Assembly (NCBI RefSeq): GCF_008974325.1
Contig: NZ_BKCG01000003.1
Span: 1 to 64,000, forward strand
Source of the DNA: Patiriisocius marinus
GTDB taxonomy: Bacteria > Bacteroidota > Bacteroidia > Flavobacteriales > Flavobacteriaceae
Reading direction: 5' to 3'
Length of the DNA: 64,000 bases
The notes beneath the pieces were generated by a model, which had not been told where the DNA came from, searched no databases, and saw only the letters and a list, made by a program, of their open reading frames with translations. Shown piece after piece: positions 24,791 to 33,531 of the stretch (positions within the stretch are counted from its first letter, which is position 1; each line of letters begins with the position of its first letter). The position numbers and the translations under genes were made by a program.

Positions 24791-25321
24791 TTATAAATCG
24801 GTTTTATGAACTTCGAGTTCAATTTCAATCATAAATTCAGGTATTGCTAGTTCTGTTACTCCAAGCCACGAACCAGTAGGGAAGTGGTTTTTGTAGATTT
24901 CTGTTCGATAAGCCGCTGCTGTTAGAAATTTTGACATATCTGTAGTAAATACATTTTCTACTACTACATCATCAAAAGTGCATCCGTAATGAGCCAGTAC
25001 TTTTTGTAAGTCGGCATAGCAGTTTTTCATTTGTTGTTCTAGATCTCCCACGGCTGTAGGGTTACCTTCATCGTCCATACTTACGGCTCCAGAAATTTTG
25101 ATGGAGTTTCCAATTTTTACGGCGTGCGAATATCCATAAGCTTTCTCAACCTCTGGACGTAGTAGAAAATATTCAGGTTTTTCTGAATGCTTCTCAACTT
25201 GTGTTTCAGTTTTATTTTTTTCATTTTTTGCCACATCATTTTGTGGCAGGTCGCAGCTTGATACAGAGATTGCAATTAATAGTGTAGCGATTCCGAAATG
25301 TATAGAGTTTGAAAATTTCAT
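24791..25321 (-). CDS. Lipoprotein RidA/YjgF-family protein without catalytic Arg
   Basis: A 176-aa lipoprotein, lipobox SVSSC with Cys23, a charged linker to about residue 50, then a RidA/YjgF/UK114 domain (GNSIKISGAVSMDDEGNP, DLQKVLAHYGCTFDDVV, IEIELEVHK). RidA imine deaminases need the Arg of the PARS motif. Here the aligned segment is FPTGSWLGV, with Gly150 at the Arg position. It is therefore probably not a RidA enzyme in the strict sense, and it is on the periplasmic side. It may bind small ligands. Confidence 0.82.
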   Translation of the reverse strand: MKFSNSIHFGIATLLIAISVSSCDLPQNDVAKNEKNKTETQVEKHSEKPEYFLLRPEVEKAYGYSHAVKIGNSIKISGAVSMDDEGNPTAVGDLEQQMKNCYADLQKVLAHYGCTFDDVVVENVFTTDMSKFLTAAAYRTEIYKNHFPTGSWLGVTELAIPEFMIEIELEVHKTDL

Positions 25322-25653
25322 AATTAATAGATTATTAGTTTATTATAAAAGTAATAACTCTTAAACTGTTGATTATCAGTATTTACACCTGTTTTTCAAA
25401 TGAGATGTATATTTTTTCTTTCAGAAATTTTCAAGATTTGTCTGTTTAATGCTTGTAGTTGTAATTAGGGGCTGTTCAAAACTGTCATTCCATAATGAAG
25501 TAATAGTTAAATTATGTCATCGTGTCAGTTAGTTTTCGTTGGCATAAAAGTTGACTTTAGAGAACCATCTTTGAATGTTTAAAATTTCGGCTTTGCCCTA
25601 AATCATTTATAGATATTAAATACTAACAAATTTTTAAGTAACAAATAATTGAT
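25322..25653 (+). promoter_or_regulatory. dnaK upstream region
   Basis: A 332-bp gap between divergently oriented genes, with no ORF. A CATCTTTG word at 25566-25573, with TTG words at 25539-25541 and 25551-25553, is a weak match to the TTG/TAnnTTTG promoter (spacings 24 and 12 are off). I see no CIRCE inverted repeat. The 5' leader would be about 75 nt. Confidence 0.3.
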
Positions 25654-27552
25654 ATGAGTAAAATAATTGGAATTGACTTAGGGACAACTAACTCGTGCGT
25701 TTCCGTAATGGAAGGAAGCGAGCCAACAGTAATCCCTAATGCTGAAGGTAAAAGAACAACTCCCTCTGTAATTGCTTTTGTAGAAGGTGGAGAAATTAAA
25801 GTAGGTGACCCTGCTAAAAGACAAGCGGTAACTAACCCAACTAAAACGGTTGCATCAATCAAACGTTTTATGGGTAATAAGTACTCTGAGTCTACAAGCG
25901 AAGCAGAGCGTGCAGCTTACAAAGTAGTAAAAGGAGATAACGATACTCCACGTGTGGATATCGATGGTCGTCTTTATACGCCTCAAGAATTGAGTGCAAT
26001 GGTACTACAAAAAATGAAAAAAACAGCTGAGGATTACCTTGGTCAAGAAGTAACTCGTGCGGTAATTACTGTACCTGCTTACTTTAATGACAGTCAACGT
26101 CAAGCTACGAAAGAAGCTGGTGAGATTGCTGGATTAAAAGTAGAACGTATTATTAATGAGCCAACAGCGGCTGCATTAGCATACGGACTTGATAAAAAAT
26201 CAACAGATCAGAAAATAGTTGTTTTTGATTTTGGTGGAGGAACGCATGATGTATCTATCCTTGAATTAGGTGATGGTGTATTTGAGGTACTTGCAACAGA
26301 CGGTGACACGCACTTAGGTGGTGATGACGTAGATCAAAAAATTATCAACTGGTTAGCAGATGAGTTTAAAGCGGAGAATGATATGGATCTTAGAAAAGAC
26401 CCAATGGCATTACAACGTTTAAAAGAAGCTGCTGAAAAAGCGAAGATTGAATTATCATCTTCTGCTTCAACTGAAATTAACTTGCCTTACGTTACTGCAA
26501 CTGCTAGTGGGCCTAAGCACCTTGTTAAAACATTATCTAGAGCTAAATTTGAGCAATTAATTGACGATTTAGTAAAAAGAACAATTGAGCCTTGTCAAAC
26601 TGCAATGAAAGCTGCAGGATTAACAAACAGTGATATTGATGAGGTAATTTTAGTAGGTGGATCTACACGTATTCCTGCAGTACAGGAAGCTGTAGAAAAG
26701 TTTTTTGGAAAAGCTCCTTCTAAAGGTGTGAATCCAGATGAGGTAGTAGCGGTAGGTGCTGCAATCCAAGGTGGTGTATTAACTGGTGATGTAAAAGATG
26801 TATTGTTATTAGATGTAACTCCTCTTTCTTTAGGGATTGAGACTATGGGTAGCGTAATGACAAAACTTATCGAAGCTAATACAACTATTCCAACTAAAAA
26901 GAGTCAAGTGTTCTCAACGGCGGCAGACAACCAGCCATCTGTAGAGATTCACGTATTACAAGGGGAACGCCCAATGGCAAACGACAACAAAACAATTGGT
27001 CGTTTTCATTTAAGTGACATTCCACCAGCTCAACGTGGTGTACCTCAAATTGAAGTAACTTTTGATATTGATGCAAACGGAATTATTAAAGTAAGCGCAG
27101 AAGATAAGGCTACTGGTAAGAAACAAGATATCCGTATCGAAGCTTCATCAGGATTGACAGAAGAAGAAATTGCTAAAATGAAGCAAGAAGCTGAAGCTAA
27201 TGCTGATGCTGATGCTAAAGCAAAAGAAACTGCTGACAAGATTAACGAAGCAGATGGAATGATTTTCCAAACGGAAAAGCAGCTTAAAGAATTTGGTGAG
27301 AAATTATCTGATGATAAAAAAGCACCAATTGAAGCAGCTCTTGAAGAGTTAAAAGCAGCTTACGAAACTAAAAGTGTAGATGCTATTACTCCAGCACTTG
27401 ACAAGATTAACGAAGCTTGGAAAGTTGCAAGTGAGGAAATGTACAAAGCTCAGGCAGATGGACAAGGTGCACCAGCAGGTGAGCCTACTGCAGATGCAGG
27501 ATCAAGTGAAAGTGCAGATGTTGAAGACGTAGATTTCGAAGAAGTAAAATAA
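25654..27552 (+). CDS. dnaK: Chaperone DnaK (Hsp70)
   Basis: A 632-aa Hsp70. The N-terminus is [18 protein letters not shown]. The nucleotide-binding domain contains [32 protein letters not shown] and [15 protein letters not shown]. The substrate-binding domain begins after [18 protein letters not shown], and the C-terminal tail is acidic and ends DVDFEEVK. It folds and protects proteins in the cytoplasm with DnaJ and GrpE, neither of which is adjacent here. The gene is monocistronic: a 332-bp leader region upstream and a strong terminator 40 bp after the stop. Confidence 0.98.
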   Translation: MSKIIGIDLGTTNSCVSVMEGSEPTVIPNAEGKRTTPSVIAFVEGGEIKVGDPAKRQAVTNPTKTVASIKRFMGNKYSESTSEAERAAYKVVKGDNDTPRVDIDGRLYTPQELSAMVLQKMKKTAEDYLGQEVTRAVITVPAYFNDSQRQATKEAGEIAGLKVERIINEPTAAALAYGLDKKSTDQKIVVFDFGGGTHDVSILELGDGVFEVLATDGDTHLGGDDVDQKIINWLADEFKAENDMDLRKDPMALQRLKEAAEKAKIELSSSASTEINLPYVTATASGPKHLVKTLSRAKFEQLIDDLVKRTIEPCQTAMKAAGLTNSDIDEVILVGGSTRIPAVQEAVEKFFGKAPSKGVNPDEVVAVGAAIQGGVLTGDVKDVLLLDVTPLSLGIETMGSVMTKLIEANTTIPTKKSQVFSTAADNQPSVEIHVLQGERPMANDNKTIGRFHLSDIPPAQRGVPQIEVTFDIDANGIIKVSAEDKATGKKQDIRIEASSGLTEEEIAKMKQEAEANADADAKAKETADKINEADGMIFQTEKQLKEFGEKLSDDKKAPIEAALEELKAAYETKSVDAITPALDKINEAWKVASEEMYKAQADGQGAPAGEPTADAGSSESADVEDVDFEEVK

Positions 27553-27591
27553 TACTTCTACTGTATACCTAGTGTACGGTTCTAAATATTT

Positions 27592-27629
27592 AAAATCCCA
27601 ATCTAATTTTATTAGGTTGGGATTTTTTT
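27592..27629 (+). terminator. Rho-independent terminator of dnaK
   Basis: AATCCCAATCTAAT and ATTAGGTTGGGATT form a long stem with a short loop, followed by a T-run (27622-27629). Confidence 0.9.
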
Positions 27630-27727
27630 GTGGGTTTTTGTAGTGATTTTCTTCGGAAATGTCAATGGTGTTGATATACTTGCAACAAATACAACTAATA
27701 ACACGTCTTTTCAACAAACCAACCACC

Positions 27728-29218
27728 ATGTATAAATTATTACTTATTGTCTCGACGCTTTTTGTTATAGGCTGTCAGCAACCTAAAGAAGATAAACAGA
27801 CTACACTTTCGCCATTTAATGAAGTTTCTAATTTAATAGATCAATATGCTGAAAGCACCCTTGCACGTGGAAATATTAACTCGCTTGCAGTCGCTGCATA
27901 TAGAGATGGAGAAACGTATCATAATTATTATGGAGAACTTGATACTAGTATGGCTAATACTCCTAATGATAGTACTGTTTATGAAATTGCTTCAATAACT
28001 AAAATATTTGCGGGTTCATTGACTGCACGTGCGGTTTTAGAAAAAAAGCTATCCCTTGATGATGATATTAGAAAATATATTGGGATGGATTATACAAACT
28101 TAGAATTTGAAGGAACTCCAATAACTATAAAAGATTTAGTTACGCACACTTTAGGTTTAAAAGAGAAAACACCCCCAAAGTTAGCTGCTGTAATTGATGA
28201 AATTTCAGAAGGTTATTACGAAACTAGACCTATTGAATATAATATGTCTAACCTTTTACAGGAATTAAAAACGGTTGAGGTTTCTCATAAACCGGGAACG
28301 TATTATAATTATAACTCGGTTGGGCCTGAGTTAGTCGCTTATATTTTAACGCAAGTGTATAACAAGCCTTATAAAAAGCTGTTGATGGACTTTTTAAAAA
28401 CGTTAGAAATGAACAACACCTTTTTATTAGATAATTCACAGAAAAGTATTGAAAACCTCGCTAACGGTTATGATGAATATGGTGAGCTTGCTCCTAAGGA
28501 TAAAAATGCATTAACAGGAGGAGCATTTGGTTTATTAAGCACATTGCCAGATTTAATCAAGCTCATGAAATTTCAGCTAGAAAGTGACGACCCTTTAATT
28601 AAAGAAGTAACTCGTGTTTTGTATGATGATGAGGATGATAATAGAATGGGGTATTTGTGGGATGGTTTTGGGATAGGAGAAAAAGAAGGATTCTATTATT
28701 CTAAATCTGGAACTTCAGGAGGAGTACAAAGCATTGTATTTATTTGCCCAGATAGTAATTATGGACAGATAGTAATAATGAACAATACTTCGGAAGCTGC
28801 TTTTGATGATTGGGGTTGGTTGTTTGATAAAATGGAAAACGATTTAATTGAATATCCAAAAATCAATTTAATTTCAACCTTAAAGCCTTTATTTATCAGT
28901 GATATTTCAGAAGCTAAAAATCAATATCAAAAATTAAAAAATCAAAAATCATATTTTAATGATTCTTGGTCTTTGAGTAAACTAGGATACGAATTTTTAT
29001 ATGTAGAAAAAGACGTAGATAAAGCTATTGAAATATTTAAATTTTCAATAACAGAAAACCCTGAAAACCCTGAGTTATTTTATGGTTTGGGAGAAGCATA
29101 TTACGTAAAAGAAGATTATAAAAATGCCGCTATTTATTATAAAAAACATTTGGCTCTAAACCCAGATAGCGAAAAGGCAAAAAAATACATATTAAAAAGT
29201 GAAGCCTTTTTAAACTAA
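27728..29218 (+). CDS. Serine beta-lactamase-fold lipoprotein with TPR tail
   Basis: The start is taken at the ATG 27728 (496 aa) because a lipoprotein signal follows at once (MYKLLLIVSTLFVIGC, Cys16); an upstream ATG at 27659 would bury it. The class C beta-lactamase/PBP-like domain has the S89-x-x-K92 motif (ASITK), a YNYNS motif near 195 and KSGTSGG near 335. After about residue 380 come two TPR-like units (GLGEAYYVKEDYKNAAIYYKK). It is probably a periplasmic peptidase or esterase of the AmpC/EstB group; true beta-lactamase activity is not implied. Confidence 0.86.
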   Translation: MYKLLLIVSTLFVIGCQQPKEDKQTTLSPFNEVSNLIDQYAESTLARGNINSLAVAAYRDGETYHNYYGELDTSMANTPNDSTVYEIASITKIFAGSLTARAVLEKKLSLDDDIRKYIGMDYTNLEFEGTPITIKDLVTHTLGLKEKTPPKLAAVIDEISEGYYETRPIEYNMSNLLQELKTVEVSHKPGTYYNYNSVGPELVAYILTQVYNKPYKKLLMDFLKTLEMNNTFLLDNSQKSIENLANGYDEYGELAPKDKNALTGGAFGLLSTLPDLIKLMKFQLESDDPLIKEVTRVLYDDEDDNRMGYLWDGFGIGEKEGFYYSKSGTSGGVQSIVFICPDSNYGQIVIMNNTSEAAFDDWGWLFDKMENDLIEYPKINLISTLKPLFISDISEAKNQYQKLKNQKSYFNDSWSLSKLGYEFLYVEKDVDKAIEIFKFSITENPENPELFYGLGEAYYVKEDYKNAAIYYKKHLALNPDSEKAKKYILKSEAFLN

Positions 29219-29245
29219 TAAACTTACGGTATCATTAATACTAAT

Positions 29246-29280
29246 AAACCCCCAATCTAAAATAGAAATTGGGGTTTTAT
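29246..29280. terminator. Bidirectional terminator
   Basis: AACCCCCAAT and AATTGGGGTT form a stem with A/T runs on both sides, between converging genes (serine hydrolase on plus, dps on minus). Confidence 0.85.
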
Positions 29281-29292
29281 TAGTGTTATAAT

Positions 29293-29769
29293 TTAGCTTA
29301 AATAAGATGTAAGCATCCAAATTAATTTTTCTTGCTCCGAAATTACATCACTCATAAATCCTGAAGTGCTCTCATCGTTATTTGTAGCAGCAAATTCTAA
29401 AATAGCACGTTCTTGGATTAATAACTCACTTAGATTTTCTAAAATTGAACGTATAGCATCATCACCACTAGAAGTTTTTTTAATGACTCTAATTGATTTG
29501 TTTTCTAAGTAATCTTGAAATGTGTGCAACGGTTCAATACCTAGTGTTAAAATGCGTTCTGCAATCTCATCAACAGTATCACTAGAATTAGTATAAAGCT
29601 CTTCAAATTTAGTGTGTAATTGGAAAAAATTCTTTCCTTTTATATTCCAATGTAAACCTCTCAAATTCATATAATAAATTTGAAAATCTGCTAAAAGATC
29701 ATTTAGTTTTTCTGAAACACTAATTCTATAATCTTGATTTAATCCGATGTTTATTTCTAATGTTTTCAT
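29293..29769 (-). CDS. dps: Dps-family ferritin-like protein
   Basis: A 158-aa four-helix Dps. The ferroxidase-centre motif is LRGLHWNIKGKNFFQLHTKF (residues 36-55) followed by DTVDEIAERILTLG, giving the His, Asp and Glu iron ligands across the dimer. Dps dodecamers oxidise Fe(II) with peroxide and store iron, protecting DNA in stress. The N-terminal tail is short and not strongly basic, so DNA binding is uncertain. It is monocistronic. Confidence 0.93.
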   Translation of the reverse strand: MKTLEINIGLNQDYRISVSEKLNDLLADFQIYYMNLRGLHWNIKGKNFFQLHTKFEELYTNSSDTVDEIAERILTLGIEPLHTFQDYLENKSIRVIKKTSSGDDAIRSILENLSELLIQERAILEFAATNNDESTSGFMSDVISEQEKLIWMLTSYLS

Positions 29770-29957
29770 AATGTTAAGTTTTAATTATACTGTAAAATTA
29801 TATTCAAAGCCAATGCTCTTTAGTAACAAGTGTTACACTGTTAATAGAGTTTATTTATACTTGCATTGATGAAACAATCATTACCGGAAGTTTGTTTAAG
29901 AGGTTGGTATTTTTTTTTCTGAAATAATACAAACGTTAAATAGGTTAAATTTTATAG

Positions 29958-30404
29958 ATGAAATATTCGTGTAACGTAGAAATAGAAGCTCCATTAAAAC
30001 AAGTAGTCGCTTTATGGAAAAATGAAAAACATTTTGCTCAATGGCAAGATGGTTTTAAGTCAATGGAACATTTACAAGGTATACCAAATACAGTAGGAGC
30101 AAAGTCACGAATTAAATTGAATCAAGGAAAAAGAGAAATAGTATTAATAGAGACAATTTTAGAAAATAATTTACCTGTCGAGAAATCAGCTTTATACGAG
30201 CATTTGCATATGTCAAATACGCAAACTTCCCGTTTCGAATATATAGATGATACACATACCCGATATATATCGGAGGTAGAGTATGTGAAATTTAACGGTT
30301 TTGTACCTAAACTAATGTCTAAACTATTCCCAAAGTTGTTTAAAAAACAGAGTCAGAAGTGGATGAATCAATTTAAAGTTTTTGCTGAAACGTCTATTAA
30401 ATAA
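29958..30404 (+). CDS. SRPBCC family protein
   Basis: A 148-aa single-domain START/SRPBCC protein. It opens with SCNVEIEAPLKQVVALW (strand plus helix), the family's typical start, with a curved beta-sheet in the middle and a long C-terminal helix (WMNQFKVFAET). The fold is a ligand cavity for lipids or polyketides. No active-site motif is visible. It stands alone, with a clear terminator 55 bp downstream. Confidence 0.82.
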   Translation: MKYSCNVEIEAPLKQVVALWKNEKHFAQWQDGFKSMEHLQGIPNTVGAKSRIKLNQGKREIVLIETILENNLPVEKSALYEHLHMSNTQTSRFEYIDDTHTRYISEVEYVKFNGFVPKLMSKLFPKLFKKQSQKWMNQFKVFAETSIK

Positions 30405-30459
30405 TTAGTTGTTTTTGCTGAATGTTTCAACATTACTACAGATTTGAAAATGATTAATA

Positions 30460-30493
30460 AAAAAGAGCCTTTAGTTTCCTAAAGGCTCTTTTT
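30460..30493. terminator. Bidirectional terminator
   Basis: AAAGAGCCTTTAG and CTAAAGGCTCTTT with a TTTC loop, A-run before and T-run after. It lies between converging genes (SRPBCC on plus, LRR on minus). Confidence 0.92.
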
Positions 30494-30512
30494 GTATTAT
30501 ATAATAATGTTT

Positions 30513-31226
30513 TTAGTTATTATCATCATTTACTTCCGTAGCGATAATTGTTTTTGCTGGAGCTCCAAGAATTGGATTTTTAAATCGATTGTCATCACTT
30601 TCTTGTTCAAAAGCTAATACTGACGCAAATGCTTCAGAACCAGTTAGCTCATTTTCTGCAATTACTAATTTCTTTAGATTAACATTATCAGATAGTGCGT
30701 AAGGAATTGTTCCTGTTAACTTATTATCAAAAACGTTTAAAATTTCAAGATTACCTAATTGAGCAACACTTATAGGAATAGTACCTTCTAAGTTATTGCT
30801 ACTTAAGTGTAATTGCTCAAGTGCAGTAAGTTGACCTAATGATGATGGAATTTCTCCTGTAATATTATTTCCATTAACGGCAAATACTTCAAGATTAGTT
30901 AAATTACCAATAGAAGCAGGGATAGTACCTGAAAGCTTATTGAAAGATAACTCAAGTTTCTCTAAAGACCTTAATTCAGAAAGAGAAGAAGGAATTGTAC
31001 CGTTTAAATTATTGAATAATAAATTAATCGCGATAACCATATCGTTCTCTACTGTTACACCGTGCCAAGTTGCTACTGGAGCATCAAGATCCCAAGTGTT
31101 AATCCATTTATCACCATTAGTTGCTATATATAAATCTGTAAGTGCATCCTTTTGGTTAGGAGATACTTCAGCAACCATAACTGCTGTAAATAACAGCACA
31201 CTCAATAAAGTAGTTAGTTTTTTCAT
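30513..31226 (-). CDS. Secreted plant-type leucine-rich repeat protein
   Basis: A 237-aa exported protein with signal peptide (residues 1-19). A capping segment follows (DLYIATNGDKWINTWDLDA), as in many bacterial LRR proteins, then about five repeats of the plant-specific type, LxxLxLxxNxLTGTIPxxL (for example LEKLELSFNKLSGTIPASI). Plant-type LRRs form a curved solenoid for protein binding. No type IX sorting tail or anchor is seen; the C-terminus is short and acidic (EVNDDNN). A TATATTTG box lies about 60 bp upstream. Confidence 0.85.
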   Translation of the reverse strand: MKKLTTLLSVLLFTAVMVAEVSPNQKDALTDLYIATNGDKWINTWDLDAPVATWHGVTVENDMVIAINLLFNNLNGTIPSSLSELRSLEKLELSFNKLSGTIPASIGNLTNLEVFAVNGNNITGEIPSSLGQLTALEQLHLSSNNLEGTIPISVAQLGNLEILNVFDNKLTGTIPYALSDNVNLKKLVIAENELTGSEAFASVLAFEQESDDNRFKNPILGAPAKTIIATEVNDDNN

Positions 31227-31302
31227 ATTAGCGTAATTTAATTCTTACAATACTATACAAATAAACAACTAACTATGCTGTAATGCAAATATAATCGACG
31301 AA

Positions 31303-31965
31303 CTACATAAAATTTGTAGGATTTTTCAACGAGACTTCTAATAGATATGGTTTGAATACCTCGTGAACCCCTTCAAATACTCTAATTTCTAGTCTTTTGC
31401 CAAATAAATCAGAACCTTTTAATGATTGCTCTGTCATTTTTGCTTCGGTGATATATTCGTCATTATTACCATAAATATAAGTTACGGGAGTAGTTGTGTG
31501 TAAATACGAAAAATCATCTTTGTTTAACTCGGTAGGTATTGCACCGCTATGAAGTATTAAATGATTACATTGTATTTGTCTACTAGCAAGCCATCTTGTT
31601 GCAATTGAAACACCTTGAGAATATCCTAATACAATTAGGTTTTTTGCAGTGCTTAGCATTTCAGCATCAGCTACGCTATCAATATAATTTAATACATTCT
31701 CTTTTTCAAGTTGAGTATTTTCCTTGGTAAGCCAGCAAGCGCCTACATGTTTGTACTTAGACCCTAGATAATATTTAGATGGAGCTTGAGGTGCAATAAT
31801 GTAATTTTCTTCGGGATTTAAACTTTCAAAATAACGTAAAAAGTACCTGCTTAAATATCCCAATCCGTGAAATACAATCCATACATTTTTTGTGTTTTTA
31901 GTATGTTCGTTTCTAGTTTCGTAAGTATTGATATTTTGATAAGAAACTTGTTTTTGAGTAGGCAT
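31303..31965 (-). CDS. Alpha/beta hydrolase (carboxylesterase/phospholipase-like)
   Basis: A 220-aa alpha/beta hydrolase of the carboxylesterase/phospholipase type. The oxyanion strand is WIVFHGLGYLSRYFL (residues 29-43), the nucleophile elbow GYSQG has Ser116, the Asp is in YIYGNNDEYI near 170, and the His is in EGVHEVF near 205. No signal peptide, so it is cytoplasmic. The substrate is probably an ester or lysophospholipid. It is divergent from menI, with 43 bp between starts, so the two may share a control region. Confidence 0.85.
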   Translation of the reverse strand: MPTQKQVSYQNINTYETRNEHTKNTKNVWIVFHGLGYLSRYFLRYFESLNPEENYIIAPQAPSKYYLGSKYKHVGACWLTKENTQLEKENVLNYIDSVADAEMLSTAKNLIVLGYSQGVSIATRWLASRQIQCNHLILHSGAIPTELNKDDFSYLHTTTPVTYIYGNNDEYITEAKMTEQSLKGSDLFGKRLEIRVFEGVHEVFKPYLLEVSLKNPTNFM

Positions 31966-32008
31966 ATAAGTGGGTTGTTTTGTAGCTTTACAAAATTAAA
32001 CGAATGCT

Positions 32009-32428
32009 ATGAAACTATCAAAGAAGGAAATTTTATCTAAATGTGAATTAATGTGTAGAAACACGTTAATGGAAACTCTCGAGATAGAATTTACAGACGT
32101 AACAGACGATACTATTACAGCTCGAATGCCAGTTACACCTAGAGTTCATCAACCCGATGGAGTACTTCATGGAGGTGCCTCTGTGGCGTTAGCAGAAAGT
32201 GTAGGTAGTGCTGGAGCATTTATTTTTTTAAATGCTGACGATGTAGCTATTAGAGGAATTGAGATTTCAGCTAACCATGTTAAAAGTATTCGTGAAGGTT
32301 GGGTATATGCAAAGGCATCAATACTTCATAAAGGTAGGACAACACAGTTATGGCATATAAGGATAGTCAATGAAGAAGACGAATTAATATCTATGGTAAA
32401 ACTAACTACTCTTACTTTACGTAACTAA
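32009..32428 (+). CDS. menI: 1,4-dihydroxy-2-naphthoyl-CoA hydrolase (hotdog thioesterase)
   Basis: A 139-aa hotdog-fold thioesterase close to E. coli YdiI/MenI: MPVTPRVHQPDGVLHGGAS then VALAESVGSAGAF, with the catalytic Glu in ALAES, and GIEISANHVKSIREGWV. It removes CoA from DHNA-CoA before prenylation in menaquinone synthesis. The position, 4 bp before menF and followed by menD, supports this over a general PaaI thioesterase. It is the first gene of the menI-menF-menD run. Confidence 0.85.
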   Translation: MKLSKKEILSKCELMCRNTLMETLEIEFTDVTDDTITARMPVTPRVHQPDGVLHGGASVALAESVGSAGAFIFLNADDVAIRGIEISANHVKSIREGWVYAKASILHKGRTTQLWHIRIVNEEDELISMVKLTTLTLRN

Positions 32429-32432
32429 TTAT

Positions 32433-33500
32433 ATGGACAAACCAACTGTACTAAATAAACTTAATGAGCAATGGGAAAAAAAGCTGCCTTTTGTTCTTTT
32501 TTCAATGCCCAATACTACTAAATGTTCGCTTTATTTTCAAGACAACACTAGTTTACATACTACCGAAAATTTTTTAGAACCAGGCTTTGTTTTTTCCCCT
32601 TTTCATAATGCAAAAGAATCCCTAATTATACCATCGACGGTAGAATCAACTTTAGAATTTGACTTTGCTATAAGTGATATCGAACATACGCAAACACCTA
32701 TTATTAGTTGTGCAGAAGAAAAAAAAGAGCACGTTCAATTAGTTAATACGATTTTAAAAAAAATTAAGAATCAAACTGTTGAAAAAGTAGTTGCTTCTCG
32801 TAAAAAAGATATTCCTTTAACTAAATTAGTTATTACTGAATTAGCAATGCGCTTGTTACAATTGTATCCTAAAGCCTTTAGGTATATTTGGTATCATCCA
32901 GATACAGGACTTTGGTGTGGTGCATCTCCAGAAATATTAATAAAAAGAGAAGGCAATATGTTTTCTACAATGGCATTAGCTGGAACTAAGAAAAATATAA
33001 ATGGACAAGTTGTAAAGTGGAGTTATAAAGAAATGCATGAACAACAACTTGTTACTGAAGCATTAGTTACAAATCTTCAAAAAATTGTTTCGGTACTTAA
33101 AACATCTAAACCCGTAACGGTAGAAGCAGGTTCTTTATCTCATTTAAAAACCGAAATTCAAGGTGTTATTAAATCTGGAAAAACGGCACTTCCTAAAATT
33201 ATTTTTGCAATTCATCCTACTCCAGCAGTATGTGGTACTCCTACTAAAGAGGCAAAAAATATCATATTAGAATTTGAAAAATATGATCGTGAGTTTTATA
33301 CAGGATTTCTAGGTCCTATTAGTCCCATTGAAGGGACAGCCACAATATTTGTCAATTTGCGTTGTGCAAAAATTGAAAATGAAACAGCAAGTATTTACGT
33401 AGGTGGAGGTATTGTATATGGTTCGATTGCTGAAGACGAATGGACTGAAACTGAAAATAAGTTGGCCACTATGTTAAAGGTACTTAGTCCATTTATGTAA
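32433..33500 (+). CDS. menF: Isochorismate synthase
   Basis: A 355-aa member of the chorismate-binding family (MenF/EntC). Conserved parts are KVVASRKKDIP (residues 117-127), WCGASPEILIKREG, FSTMALAGTKK, IHPTPAVCGTPTKEA, DREFYTGFLGPI and VYVGGGIVYGS-like IYVGGGIVYGSIAEDEW. It isomerises chorismate to isochorismate, the first committed step to menaquinone. It is shorter than E. coli MenF (431 aa), as usual in this phylum. It is translated 4 bp after menI and is followed by menD after 31 bp. Confidence 0.92.
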   Translation: MDKPTVLNKLNEQWEKKLPFVLFSMPNTTKCSLYFQDNTSLHTTENFLEPGFVFSPFHNAKESLIIPSTVESTLEFDFAISDIEHTQTPIISCAEEKKEHVQLVNTILKKIKNQTVEKVVASRKKDIPLTKLVITELAMRLLQLYPKAFRYIWYHPDTGLWCGASPEILIKREGNMFSTMALAGTKKNINGQVVKWSYKEMHEQQLVTEALVTNLQKIVSVLKTSKPVTVEAGSLSHLKTEIQGVIKSGKTALPKIIFAIHPTPAVCGTPTKEAKNIILEFEKYDREFYTGFLGPISPIEGTATIFVNLRCAKIENETASIYVGGGIVYGSIAEDEWTETENKLATMLKVLSPFM

Positions 33501-33518
33501 TATTAATTGCGCTATGCG

Positions 33519-33526
33519 TATTTTTG
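33519..33526 (+). promoter_or_regulatory. -7 box TATTTTTG in front of menD
   Basis: TAnnTTTG box ending 5 bases before the menD ATG (33532), in the 31-bp menF-menD gap. It would give a near-leaderless menD transcript besides read-through from menI. No TTG is found at the usual distance (the nearest is 9 bp away). Confidence 0.4.
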
Positions 33527-33531
33527 CATAG

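Noticed and set aside
27659-27727. Upstream ATG of the serine hydrolase
   Set aside because: It would place 23 residues before an obvious lipoprotein signal peptide; the ATG at 27728 is preferred.
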